Source: Cornus controversa | Taxonomy: Eukaryota; Streptophyta; Magnoliopsida; Cornales; Cornaceae | Length of the DNA: 64,000 bases | Assembly (NCBI GenBank): GCA_026545225.1 | Contig: CM048849.1 | Coordinates: forward strand, 54,630,836 to 54,694,835 | Reading direction: 5' to 3' | Part shown: piece after piece, positions 1-10,660 of the stretch | How positions within the stretch are numbered: the stretch's first letter is position 1 | Layout: each line of letters begins with the position of its first letter | The notes under the pieces: generated by a model | Databases searched by the model: none | The model's input: only the letters and a program-made list of their open reading frames with translations | Told to the model about the DNA's origin: nothing | Program-made: the position numbers and the translations under genes

Positions 1-699
1 CATAACTTTTTTGTCATTAACTTAACATATAATATGAATAAAATAACAAAAGAAGTAACATGATTCAGTCCAATTCAAATTCAACTTCCATTTTGACATT
101 TATTGCTTAATTATTCTTCGCACTGTTACGAGAAGGGATATATGTAACTTTGTATAGGTTTTTAATAATTCTATTGAATAATTACAAATAGCAGAAATCA
201 TAAATGATAACTTATCCATTTTGCATTATACCTGCTCCTTGAACCATTAATTTACTTGTACGCAAAAATATAATTCAAGAATACAAATAAATAAAATTAT
301 TAAAAAAATCATTACAAGTTTATAAAAATTCATCAAAGTCTCTAATAGAAATCTATACAAATTCATGAAAGTATGTAATAAAAGTTTATATAAATTTATG
401 AAACTCTATATAAATTTATGAATTCTACTCAAATTCATGAAAGTTTATCACTTAAAAAATATTTTCCAAAATTCTTTAAAATTCTTATGTAATACACACT
501 CCTTTGGTGTTTTATCCAATAATGCACTGTTACAATTATAAATAAAAATAATTATTTTCAGGCTCAAATTTTCAACGGAAGACACGGGACGGGAACTTTT
601 CATACAAATATGTTGTTTCTTCCAAAGTATTTATCGAAAAATGAAAACTAAGGTGATGTTATCAAATACAACCACCTAAGAAAGTAGAAACATGATCTA
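1..699. other. AT-rich spacer and 5' region of the PPR gene
   Basis: Very AT-rich sequence with no open frame of note. Between about 310 and 450 there is a degenerate short repeat in which variants of 'aaattcatgaaagt' and 'tataaatttatgaa' recur at about 30-bp spacing. I see no clear TATA box at a fixed distance from the PPR start, which is common for PPR genes. Confidence 0.5.
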
Positions 700-702
700 A
701 TG
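692..702 (+). promoter_or_regulatory. Minimal uORF overlapping the PPR start codon
   Basis: The sequence ATGATCTAATG places a two-codon reading frame (Met-Ile-stop, 692-700) immediately before the PPR ATG at 700, with the uORF stop and main start sharing the base A at 700. If transcription begins upstream of 692, ribosomes would have to leak past or reinitiate. Whether this ATG is in the mRNA is not known. Confidence 0.4.
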
Positions 703-2571
703 CCCTCAAAGCAACCCTCCTTCAAAACCTTCTTTCCACATTCTCTCTCATCAATCTCACCTCACAGACATCCCAATGAGCATTTCTCTCACTTCACATT
801 GTCTGCATCAACCTCTTTTCAGGATATCTCAAAACCCTATATTCTCAAGAAATGCATTGCTCTCTTGCTAACCTGTGCCTCCTCCAAATTTAAACTTAAG
901 CAAGTCCATGCCTTCTCTGTTAGACATGGTGTTCCTCTCTCCAGCCCAGACATGGGCAAACACCTCATCTTCATCATTGTGTCCCTTTCAGGACCCATGT
1001 CCTATGCCCACAAAATCTTTTCCCAAATCCAAAACCCAAATATATTCACATGGAACACCATGATTAGAGGTTATGCTGAAAGTGAAAACCCAAGGCCAGC
1101 CATTGACATGTACCAGAAAATGCATGTATCTTCCATTGATCCTGACACACACACATATCCTTTTCTTCTGAAAGCCATTGCCAAGTTATTGGCTGTTAGG
1201 GAGGGTGAAAAAGTACATTCAATTGCTATAAGAAATGGGTATGAGTCATTAGTCTTTGTTCAGAACACCTTGGTTCACATGTATGCTGCTTGTGGGCATG
1301 CTGAGAGTGCACACAAGCTGTTTGAGTTAATGCCGGAAAAGAATCTCGTGACTTGGAATTCTTTAATTAATGGGTTTGCACTCAATGGAAGGCCTAACGA
1401 GGCTTTGACCCTTTACAGGGAAATGGGTTTGGAGGGTGTTGAACCAGATGGGTTTACAATGGTTAGTTTGCTCACTGCTTGTGTTGAGCTTGGGGCTTTG
1501 GCATTGGGTAGGAGGGCCCATGTGTACATGTTGAAGGTTGGATTGAATGAGAATTTGCATGCTGCAAATGCCCTTTTGGATTTCTATGCAAAGTGTGGGA
1601 GCATTAGGGAGGCAAAAAATGTTTTTGATGAGATGGGGGAAAAGAGTGTGGTGTCTTGGACTTCTTTGATTGTTGGGTTGGCTGTTAATGGATTTGGTAA
1701 GGAAGCACTTGAGCTTTTCAAGGATTTGGAGAAACTGGGATTGTTGCCTACTGAGATAACTTTTGTTGGGGTATTGTATGCTTGTAGTCATTGCGGCATG
1801 GTGGATGAGGGGTTTACTTACTTTAATAGGATGAAAGAGGAATTCGGCATTGTGCCCAAGATAGAACATTATGGTTGCATGGTGGATTTGTTGGGTAGGG
1901 CAGGTTTAGTGAAGAAAGCATTTGAATTTGTTCAAAGCATGCCATTACAGCCTAATGCTGTTGTTTGGAGGACCTTATTAGGAGCATGCACAATACATGG
2001 GCATTTGGCTTTAGGGGAGATTGCAAGAGCTCAACTTCTACAATTAGAGCCTAAACATAGTGGGGATTACGTGCTCCTTTCCAACCTCTATGCATCAGAG
2101 CAGCGTTGGTCAGAGGTGCAAAAGGTGAGGAGGACAATGTTGAGGGAAGGTGTGAAGAAAACTCCAGGGTATAGCCTTGTTGAGTTGGGCAACTGTGTCC
2201 ATGAATTTGTAATGGGAGATAGATCTCATTTCCAAAGTGAGGCAATATATGCAATGCTAGCGGAGATGACAAAGTTGTTGAAATTGGAAGGATACATGCC
2301 TCATACATCTAATGTGCTTGCAGACATAGAGGAAGAGGAAAAGGAGACTGCTTTGTCTTATCATAGTGAGAAGATTGCAATTGCATTCATGCTCATTAAT
2401 ATGCCACCAGGGACCCCAATTAGAGTTGTGAAAAACTTGAGGGTGTGTGCAGATTGTCACCTCGCAATAAAACTCATATCCAAAGTTTTTGATAGAGAGA
2501 TTATTGTGAGGGATCGTAGTCGATTTCATCATTTTAGAGAAGGATCTTGTTCCTGTAGGGATTATTGGTGA
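700..2571 (+). CDS. Pentatricopeptide repeat protein, PLS class, DYW subgroup
   Basis: Intronless 623-residue protein. Family knowledge: PLS-class PPR proteins bind organellar RNA one base per repeat, and DYW-domain members edit C to U in mitochondria or chloroplasts. The first ~50 residues are rich in Ser, His and basic residues with few acidic ones, like an organelle transit peptide. PLS repeats fill about residues 60-430 (recurring patterns such as 'NTLVHMYAACGHAESAHKLF' and 'VVSWTSLIVGLAVNGFGKEA'). An E/E+ region follows around the PG box 'KKTPGYSLVE', then a DYW deaminase domain. That domain shows the active-site HxE (H555, E557), the zinc ligands CxxC (C583, C586), a second HH...CxC cluster (H610, H611, C617, C619) and the terminal Asp-Tyr-Trp. 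Nothing is missing, so it looks functional. It most resembles the Arabidopsis At4g21065-type proteins from memory; the edited site cannot be predicted here. It converges on the coiled-coil gene downstream. Confidence 0.96.
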   Translation: MPSKQPSFKTFFPHSLSSISPHRHPNEHFSHFTLSASTSFQDISKPYILKKCIALLLTCASSKFKLKQVHAFSVRHGVPLSSPDMGKHLIFIIVSLSGPMSYAHKIFSQIQNPNIFTWNTMIRGYAESENPRPAIDMYQKMHVSSIDPDTHTYPFLLKAIAKLLAVREGEKVHSIAIRNGYESLVFVQNTLVHMYAACGHAESAHKLFELMPEKNLVTWNSLINGFALNGRPNEALTLYREMGLEGVEPDGFTMVSLLTACVELGALALGRRAHVYMLKVGLNENLHAANALLDFYAKCGSIREAKNVFDEMGEKSVVSWTSLIVGLAVNGFGKEALELFKDLEKLGLLPTEITFVGVLYACSHCGMVDEGFTYFNRMKEEFGIVPKIEHYGCMVDLLGRAGLVKKAFEFVQSMPLQPNAVVWRTLLGACTIHGHLALGEIARAQLLQLEPKHSGDYVLLSNLYASEQRWSEVQKVRRTMLREGVKKTPGYSLVELGNCVHEFVMGDRSHFQSEAIYAMLAEMTKLLKLEGYMPHTSNVLADIEEEEKETALSYHSEKIAIAFMLINMPPGTPIRVVKNLRVCADCHLAIKLISKVFDREIIVRDRSRFHHFREGSCSCRDYW

Positions 2572-4020
2572 AGTTTCAGATGGTTGCTAATAATGAATTA
2601 ATTATGTATTTTCCTATTTTCATTTGTACCAAGAACAGGGTTACTTTGTCAATAAAAAAAATCTTACTCCATCAATCTATGGCATTCACCTCCCTTCTGT
2701 TGTTCAGCACTCACAAATGCAAAGAGGTAACAAAAAACTGGATTTAGTTTTTGGTTTGATGGGATTAAGCAAATATTACATTCTTTTATTAACTTTATAG
2801 TTGGAATTCCAGGAAACTGTCTCTGAATTTGAGATGCTATTTGGGATATACACTATTGAAGAATTGTGGTTCCAGTTTTACCCATATCATTGCATTAATA
2901 CAACAGAAACTGAGGATGCAGAAGAACTTTCAAGTTTGTCCAATCATGATAATGTGATTGAACAAAATATTTGCAATTTATTATTTCCAAGAGTCTTGAA
3001 TCTTAATATCTTCTTCCTCTTTTTCTCAGTTTCCTTCTGGTGTACATTACAGGGATCCAGGCTTGCATGAATTATGAAAGCCATGGAACCTGTTGATGAG
3101 GAGCATTACAAAAATGGTGTTTACATTCATGGTATCAGGTATGGTCCTCAACTTGGAAGACTAATACTTTTAAATAAGGTCATTTCCCCATCTTGAATTT
3201 TCGTAAAAAATAAATAATTCGAATGCTTTTTAATTGATTTTGATACTTCTTTAGAAAAGTATATAGAAAGCAAGTTAGGAAGAGAGGTTATTCGTTATAA
3301 GTTTTAACAAAACTTATGTCTTAATCTTCTAGCAAACCTAATGGAAGCCTACCATCACCTTGACTCATGACTCCTCTGTAATCTCCATCATGCAAGTCTG
3401 CATAATTGATCATTTCTTTTGCCTCTATTGTTTGCTTGATTGATATGAGTTGGACTCAATGATACAACAGTCATATTTAAGAGAGTAAGCAGAATCTCAT
3501 CACATGGTCATGAATTATGTATATAACTGTTGTGATGTCATGATGCAACAATGCAAATTGAAAGGGGAATAAAAAATAGGTTGCTGTAATATTTAATGGT
3601 AAAAGAGTTGGAAACTCTAGAGCAACTTTTTTGTCATCAACTCTGTTTGGCTGCCAAGAAGAGAGAAGAAAAAAAAGAAAAATAGGGATCATACAAGTAT
3701 TTAGGGGCAGTAAATAGGCTGCAAATATTATCTAGTCATAGCATATATACAATGGGGTATCCCCCCAGATACCCCTTTTTGGACAAAAGGGGTATCCCCA
3801 ACTTTCTGGTAGGATTAAACCCATGTGACAGGTGAGGCCAGGTAATGCCGTGAGACCAGCCTGAAGGGGAGGGTAGTTGAACTTGAGACGTCCGCCTAAA
3901 CAAGGCCTTAACAATACGCCCTTCCAAGTTTCTACTGTTCTAGCCCTTGAGGTTTATTGGCAATTCCGTAGTATAGAAATTGTAATATTACCAGGCATTT
4001 TTGATTATTACCCTCTATTC
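2572..4020. other. Spacer between convergent genes, with unexplained exon-like patches
   Basis: Holds the 3' regions of the PPR gene (+) and the coiled-coil gene (-). Around 3025-3150 there are splice-acceptor-like strings (a pyrimidine tract ending in AG near 3030) followed by a short open stretch, and an ATG at 3083 with 19 clean codons running into a GTATGG donor-like site. I do not recognise a protein; this may be a spliced 3' UTR or a gene relic. GC rises around 3750-3900. Confidence 0.35.
3768..3796. repeat. Perfect 12-bp stem hairpin in the convergent spacer
   Basis: GATACCCCTTTT (3768-3779) is followed after a 5-base loop by its exact complement AAAAGGGGTATC (3785-3796). Another palindrome, GGGGTATCCCC, lies just upstream at about 3754-3764. 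The block sits between two convergent transcription units. Confidence 0.6.
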
Positions 4021-5420
4021 TCATGCAAGAACAGAAGGCTGACTAGCGCTGATCTCACCCTTTGGTTTAACACATTCGCCTATATTCCGCCCATGTTTTG
4101 ATACATTCATTTCAAAGCATTCAAACATATTCTCCAATTGTGAAATCTCCTCTTCAATATCAATTCTTTGTTCACTCCCAGTGGTGATCCGTTGTTTGAA
4201 GCTACGTATTCGTTCAAGGCGAGCTCCAACTTCCACCCCCATTTCCTCCATTGTTGCTTGCATTGCCGCATTATCCTCTTTTGCTTCTTTTAGCTTCCTC
4301 TTTATGGATTTATACCCGTCAAGAGACCTTAGCAGTTGCTCTGAAAGTGCCTTGTTGCGCTCTAGCAAGGCTGCATTTGCTCGTGCCTCTCTCTCTCCTC
4401 CACCACACTTCTTCTCCTTGTGTTCTGCAGCACACTCTTGTGCTTTCTCCAACAATGTCTCATTTTGCACTTTAAGGTCGTTGATAAGTTCCTCCATTCC
4501 AGTCAATTCATGAACCTTTCTCGCTAGCTCTGCTGCCATAATCTCCTTCTCCTTTCCCAAGCTAGAACACATGATTTCAAGGCTCTTTCGTGCTGCCAAG
4601 CTTGCACTGAGCCCTCTTCTTAACTTTTCTTTCTCATCAGTAATAGGCTCGATGATCCTTTTATCCCTTGGGACATGGCTAGACTTAACATCCGTGTTGC
4701 ACCGTCTCAGCTCAGCCTCCTTTTTCAAGCCAAAAGATTGACATTTTTGAATTCGGGTTCTAACATTGTCAAGAACGGTCATCATTCCAGCCACCCTTAG
4801 CATTCTCCGGCTATCGTTCTTCTCTTCAGCGCACGCCTCATTGTGATCTTGGACTAATTTTAACAATAACTTAACATTTGCAGCAACACCTAAAGAATAT
4901 ATATAGAGAGAGAGAGAGAGTCAGATACAAGATGAAAATGAAGCAGCAGGAGTAGTTATTAGGCTGCAGTCTATGTAAGGAAAATTACATTTAGCATCTA
5001 TAAATTTTGGATTCTTCCTATGCTCTCATCTCTGGAGCATATATTTAAGTGTCCAAAATGAGCTAGAATGAATTACACTTCTAAAAGTAGGTATTTTTTT
5101 TTAACATAGGCTATCATAGCCTACTTGTTTCATAAAACTCATTAATTCAATTGTAGTAGTAAGATATCTTTACCTAAAATCAATCAATACACAAAGACTT
5201 AATAAAAAATTAAATAAATAAATGGATAAAAAGGAAACATAATACAAATTATATCCTTTGATCTAATTTCTTGAAACAAGTAGTGCTATAAAAATTAATT
5301 TGAAAGAAAAGAAATAGTACGAAATAATTCACCTTCTAAAGTTGAATGATCATGCCTCCGTTCACTAGACGTTGCAAGAGGAAGTAAATCGGGAGACGAA
5401 TTTACTCGAAGATGATTCAT
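4021..5420 (-). CDS. Coiled-coil protein of unknown function (two exons)
   Basis: I built this model from splice signals: exon 1 is 5333-5420 (ATG at 5420, ending in phase 1 before a GTGAAT donor), the intron is 4890-5332, and exon 2 is 4021-4889 after a TTTAG acceptor. The joined frame is 957 bases and gives 318 residues without a stop. The protein begins MNHLRVNSSPDLLPL. It is dominated by charged heptad-like stretches, for example around 'EKEKLRRGLSASLAARKSLE', 'MEELINDLKVQNETLLEKAQ' and 'LERNKALSEQLLRSLDGYKS', so long coiled coils are expected from about residue 100 to 290. There is a Gly-Gly-Gly break after 'EKKC' in the middle. No membrane segment, signal peptide or catalytic motif is visible. 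A structural, tethering or cytoskeletal role would be a guess. The intron carries a short (GA)n tract. Start codon choice rests on the first in-frame ATG of exon 1. Confidence 0.8.
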
Positions 5421-5965
5421 ATTTACCCAGAAAATAATTGAGAAGTGAGAACCAATGACCAAATTTTAAGGAGAAAAAAAAATCTATGGTTTAAGATATA
5501 AAGACTTTCATGAAATGAAATGGAGGAGGAGGTGGTGGATGAAGAAGAGGAAACAAAATGAAGATGCTAAATAGTGAAGAAAAGGGTACTTTTTGTGGCC
5601 TATCAACAATCTATTGTTCTAATATGTCAGTGATCCAAAAAAGAGAGAATTATTTTTGCAGTCTCTCTCTCCTTTTCCTCTCTCTGAATCTCTCTCTATC
5701 TATCTATGTCTTCTTCTGCATTCTATGTAATATTTTTCTATGTTTTTCGGTGTTTGCTCATTTCAGAATGGTTGGTTCATGGTATTTATTTTTACGTAAT
5801 TATCGTTTATAGTTTGACTTCTTCGTGGCATTTGGTTTATTTGACTTCTTTTAGGCACAAACAGCTGTAGCCTCATGTGCCCAAGCCCATGCTTATTCAC
5901 AATTGAGTTATATATAGTGAGGGACTACCTACCAAACCATATATGTATTTGTGTGTGTGTATATA

Positions 5966-6010
<45 letters not shown>

Positions 6011-6838
6011 TTGTGTATATATATATAGATAGAGAGAGAGGATCACATTGCATATGCAATGCATGTGATCTTTACTTACGTGACATGTTTTCCTTTTCTT
6101 AGTTTTCTTCTGGACTTGGAGTTTGAACACATTCCAATGTCCCTTTTGCATCTATAAAGCAGTTGGGCTATGGGCCCAATACTCTAATTTATCAATTCAA
6201 ATATCAGCTTATACAATTGAAGGTTTTGATCAACTCAAGCCAATCCTTAAAGCTTCCTGAAGTTGATTTTAAAAGTTTTATTGAATTTTCATTATTTTTT
6301 ATCTATATTTTTATTTTTTCTAATTGAGGGACTCATGCACACTTTTTTGCTCACACCGAAACTCAAACTCCTCTTTTGAAGAGAACCGAACTATTAAGAA
6401 CTTTTCATAAATAGTGATTCATTTAAAACTTGATTTGAACTCGGTCATTAAATAAACAAATATTGTTTAATAAACAAGTTAGTACCAAATAGTATTTGGC
6501 TAAGCTCGTGTAAGCTCATTTGTGTTTATGAACATGAGTTTTGTAGGCTTGTTTTTACAACATTGTACAAGTATATTTATAGTTTCTCATGTGATTTTTC
6601 AGACTTATCTTATGAATTTATAATATATTTAATATAAGTTCCATGACAGATGAGATTGATAAGTAAGCATTTTAAGTAAACTAAATGGAAATATGCATAG
6701 AGTTATGTCGCAATATAAGACTATATATAACAAACATCGCTAATCAGTGTGGGCCTATTTACCACTATATACAACAAACCGCAAAAGCTAGGGTTAGTGG
6801 GTTAGGTCAATAGATATGTACCTGAGTTATTATTAAAA
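5421..6838. other. Intergenic, with (TA)n microsatellite and degenerate repeat sequence
   Basis: Contains the 5' region of the coiled-coil gene (purine-rich around 5520-5560), an imperfect (TA)n/(GT)n microsatellite at about 5955-6035, and at about 6340-6560 a degenerate tract resembling the decayed cores of the hAT-type MITEs found elsewhere in the window. No gene seen. Confidence 0.5.
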
Positions 6839-6975
6839 GGGAAGCGATATTCGCACTCTCGTTTTGAACAATTGCATTTCAATTTTTCTTGTCTTTTAAA
6901 GAAAATAACAAGAAAGTCCCTAAACTTGTTAATTCATCATTATTTAGCTTATAATACCATAAATACCCTTTTTAC

Positions 6976-7675
6976 TAGGGGTGGCAATTCGTGTTCCCGT
7001 GTCGTGTTCGTGTCGTGTCGATGTATAAGTATTCTACTAAACAGCTCAACCCTAACCCGACCCATTTACTAATCGTGTCAGAGACTCTCAACACTAACCC
7101 AACCCGTTTATTAAACGTGTTATCCGTGTCGACCCGTGTAACCCGTTTAATAAACATGTCTTATAATGACATAACTTGTTTAATAACCTTTTTTATCCGT
7201 TTAACTTCTATCATATGAGTTTCTCCACCCCTAAAAATCTCTCTAAAGATCATATAAAAATAAAGTACATATCAATACATAAATCCTAAAATCAAACTAT
7301 ATATTATAAATTTTGTATCTATATATAAACTTAAAAACATACTAAGGTGATTCAATAATTAGGAAGACATCATAACAATCTCATCCTTGTGTTTTATGGC
7401 TATATCAGTCCTGTAAATAAACAAATAGACTACAAACAATTGCAATATATATAACTATGTATATATATGTTTGTATCAAACCATAATATATGAATAACTC
7501 ATGTCGTAATCGTATTGTAATCGTGTCGTAATCGTGTCACGAGTTAGACAGCTTAAACCCAAACTCAACCCAATTTTTGCGTGTCGTGTTCGTGTCGACC
7601 CATTTACTAAACGTGTCGGCTTATCTCAAACCCAAACCCGCTTAATTCGTGTCGTGTCCAATTTTGCCACCCCTA
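6976..7675. mobile_element. hAT-type MITE (TAGGGGTGGCAA family), 700 bp
   Basis: Terminal inverted repeats TAGGGGTGGCAA / TTGCCACCCCTA are flanked by an exact 8-bp duplication CTTTTTAC at 6968-6975 and 7676-7683, diagnostic of hAT insertion. The interior near both ends is made of 'cgtgtcgtgtc'-like and 'aacccgaccc'-like direct and inverted repeats. No coding capacity. It inserted into the older element that surrounds it. Confidence 0.93.
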
Positions 7676-7845
7676 CTTTTTACTAATAAGGCCTGGGCAT
7701 GATTTTTTTTCTTTCTCTCTCCTAAATCTACCATCATTAAACTAACAAACAATTATAGCACATTACCCTTTTTACTAATAAGGCACATGCATGATTTTTT
7801 TTTCTCCTAAATCTACTTTCATTAAACCAACAAATAATTATAGCA
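7676..7845. repeat. Tandem duplication of about 90 bp beside the nested hAT MITE
   Basis: The stretch beginning 'ctttttactaataaggc' at 7676 recurs at 7767, followed both times by a T-rich run, 'tcctaaatctac' and 'aataattatagca'-like sequence. The duplication belongs to the outer element, and the MITE target site is the start of the first copy. Confidence 0.75.
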
Positions 7846-8120
7846 GTTAGGGTTTTTATCATAATTGTATATTATATGTCATATACAAAATTTTTTCATA
7901 TGCGTGTAAAAGGCTGGACAAATTTTATGTTATAGTTGTATATTATACCCATCTTTTTCTTTTTTTTTTGTTCTTTTCATAAGTTTAGTGTTGTTGTAAT
8001 TTTATTGTCAAAACAATTAGGGTTTTTATCATCAAAAAGCTAAATTTCAAGATTCAAAGGCATTCAAAATTAATTCTTAAAAAACAAAGAAGGAAAAAAA
8101 ATCTGAAAACTAAACTCAAA

Positions 8121-8291
8121 TCATACAACAGAAAAAGAAAAATAAAAATAAAAGAAAAAGTTACTATCACCATTAGCATTGAAGGAGTTGAATGTCTCAC
8201 GAAAATTTGATAGTTTTTCAATACTTTTCATGTTAACAAGATCAATTATTTTACTCAGCTTGACAATTTCTTCATTTATGAGATACTCCAT
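8121..8291 (-). CDS. Small ORF carried inside the TIR element, hypothetical
   Basis: ATG at 8291 (on the minus strand) opens 56 codons to TGA at 8121. The first ~45 residues look protein-like (start MEYLINEEIVKLSKIIDLVN), a leucine/isoleucine-rich amphipathic stretch; the tail becomes Phe/Tyr-rich because it runs through an A-rich tract, and a potential splice donor (GTAAC) lies just before that. This could be a captured host exon, as in Pack-type elements, or chance. No family recognised. Confidence 0.3.
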   Translation of the reverse strand: MEYLINEEIVKLSKIIDLVNMKSIEKLSNFRETFNSFNANGDSNFFFYFYFSFSVV

Positions 8292-8582
8292 TGTTACGTA
8301 AAAAAATTCAGTAAATCATAAAAGAGATAATAGATACAAAGTAGAGAAAGAGAGAGTTTTGAGATGTTGAAAGCCTAACGGAAATAGGAGAGAGTTAAGA
8401 AAGTGGAAGACAAAAACGTTAATTGGAAATGGAGGAGATGAAAAAATTATACCATAAATGAAAGGTTAGTTGTGGTATTTGAAAAAATATAATTATTTAA
8501 TTATAAAGTTAGGATTAGAGGAATCATTTCCTATAAAATTGAAATGCAATCGTTTTAAAGAGGAGTGCGAATATCGCTTCCC

Positions 8583-9930
8583 TATTAAAATTGTATAATA
8601 TTAATATATATCATATATATAAAGTTTGAGATAAGCGGTTGGTCCGGTCCTTAGGCCTTAAAACTGGAACCGGACCGTTAACTAATGGTTCCAAAATATT
8701 AAAATCTTGTTCGAATAGAATCATAAAAAAATTCGGACAGTTCAAAATCGGATAGATTTTTGTGTACCCTAAACCTTCCTATGATTAGTTGAAAATTTGA
8801 CTTATTTCGCTGTGTAGGCCCAACTCTGCTTGTTAGTCGGCAGAAAGAAGATTGTCAACAAATACTGACTCAGGTTCATCATGGGCTTCTTAGCCCAATG
8901 CTACCCTTCCTTCCGTTGTCCATTCTCAAGGCCATAATGGAAGCTCAAGCCCAACCAAGATCCTCCCTATATATGGTGGAATAGTGAGGAAGACGTGTGG
9001 GGATGTGAAAGCACTTCGTCTTCTTACTTCTTAGTCACTGTATATATACACACACGTATTTATATACGAGACAATTGAATTTTATAAGCAATTTTAAAGC
9101 TGAATATCACATTTTATATAAATCAGAATTTTTTTAAGTTAGTTTGGTTTTATGCCTCTTAGACTCCTAAAATGGATATAATTTGTAAATTAATGTGATA
9201 TAAATAGAAGGGAAAAGCTTAAAATTCACTAGTCAATTATTGCTACTTACCTATCTGTTAACCTTTTTAAACTAACCTTTTGAGTTGACCACTAAGTTCT
9301 TCAAACTAATTACAAAACTATACAAAATCACTAACTTTTTCTTTGTTCAAAATGCCCGCATACACTTTTTCATCCAATTACCTAATTACCCTCCACCACA
9401 AAATTTACCAAAATGTTCCAACACACCCAAACAACAAAAAACCATTAATCCTAACCCTCAAATCGGATGTAGTAAAAGTGTTATGTAAATACAATAAAAA
9501 TTTTATATGATGCAGTAGAAGTGTTACGTTTATAATTAAGCTTTCACCTTTTGTAGAAAATTGTATTCATGATTTGATGGATTGAATAAAATAAATAAAT
9601 TATTTAACAGGAGATGAAGCAAAAAAGACTCAACATCTAACATATGAGTGGTAGAAGTGTTATGTGAGTATGTAGTGAATGTGGCACATTCATGCACTGA
9701 AACTATCACCTATATGCAGTAAAAGAGTCACCTCATGCAGTAGGAGTGTCACATTTATATATTTCATAATTTTTTTAGAGTCATAGAATATTCAACTTTA
9801 TATATTTTATGTGAGTTTATATATATATAAAGGTGAGACTTCTACAATAATAAAAAAAAAAAAAACATGTTGCACCAATGTAAAAAATCTTGCACCGGTT
9901 CAATAAGATATGGAGAAAGTTTTTGTACAC
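8583..9930. other. Intergenic, truncated repeats and degenerate short direct repeats
   Basis: At about 8610-8770 lies a fragment related to the 'accggaaccg' hAT MITE at 37.7 kb. Near 8930-9010 is a TATATATGG box with GCCCA motifs that looks promoter-like but leads to no gene. From 9460 to 9760 the motif 'gcagtagaagtgttac' recurs about five times with mismatches. No coding region supported. Confidence 0.4.
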
Positions 9931-10660
9931 ACAAATTTCGTGTCCGAAAATTTAGGAACGAAAATGAGTAACAAACAATCAATTTTATTAATTTAAGAAA
10001 AATGAATACAATTCTTTGTAGTCGATTCTTTTACAACAAAGAATCTTCCTCTTATTCAATCTCCTTGATGTTGGGTACAAGGGCTTCGAAAGCTTGTTCT
10101 TGGATCGATTGTGACGAGCTTTTTTCAAAACTTCACGATTGAGGAAGGCTTGACTAGATTTTCCATCGAGTGCGGATAGAACTTGATCTTGAATGGTGGA
10201 TTGAAGGTATTCGAAGAAGAAAGACACTTGTGTGGCGTGTTTGATATTCTTTGTCTTTAGATTCTTCGAGGGTTGGAGGTATTTGAAGTAGAACGACACT
10301 TGTTTGGCGTGCTTGTTGGAGCTTTTGTGTTCTGTTGAACTCTTTGTCTGTCTCTGTGTCTCTCCGTCCCTGTGTCCTTGAATGTGTAGGGTGACCTTCT
10401 ATTTATAGGCAAAAAGAGTTAAGGTTTAATTTGGTAACTCCCCATTAATTGTGTCAACTTCCATGAAAAAACAGATTTTGCCTTATTTTATATGAAAATA
10501 AATTAAATTTAAATTTGAATTATCACATATATTTTTTAAAGGCCTGAACCTTCAAGATTCTGACACGTGTCCGTTGACGGGATCCGCAATTGTAAAATTT
10601 AATTGATCGAGAGTGTTTGACTTATTGACCAATCGGACGGTGATTAGACCATCACGAAAT
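9931..10660 (-). mobile_element. LTR-like or unclassified element with a minus-strand promoter
   Basis: A block of higher complexity than its surroundings. On the minus strand a canonical box CTATAAATAG (10399-10408) is followed by a leader-like stretch rich in 'agacacagagac', as in the U3/R part of a plant LTR. The word 'aatttcgtg' near 9935 is inverted near 10652 as 'cacgaaatt'. A 103-codon minus-strand frame (9988-10299) contains a duplicated ~70-bp segment and is not a recognised protein. I could not find a convincing TG...CA pair with a target duplication, so the limits are approximate. Confidence 0.35.

Larger units (their letters stand above)
6839..8582. mobile_element. Non-autonomous TIR transposon, 1.74 kb, host of a nested hAT MITE
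   Basis: The ends are inverted: GGGAAGCGATATTCGCACTC at the left matches the complement of the right end at 8563-8582, and similarity continues for about 50 bp with small gaps (both arms include 'gcatttcaatttt'). The 8 bases TATTAAAA flank both ends (6831-6838 and 8583-8590), a target-site duplication. No transposase is present. Removing the nested 700-bp element gives an original length of about 1.04 kb. An 8-9 bp duplication fits hAT or Mutator-like elements; the superfamily is not settled. Confidence 0.82.

Noticed and set aside
1363..1869. 168-codon minus-strand frame inside the PPR gene
   Set aside because: Shadow of the PPR reading frame; the repeat pattern is only sensible on the plus strand.
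9988..10299. 103-codon minus-strand frame as a gene
   Set aside because: Contains an internal duplicated segment and lies within a likely repeat element; no protein family recognised.
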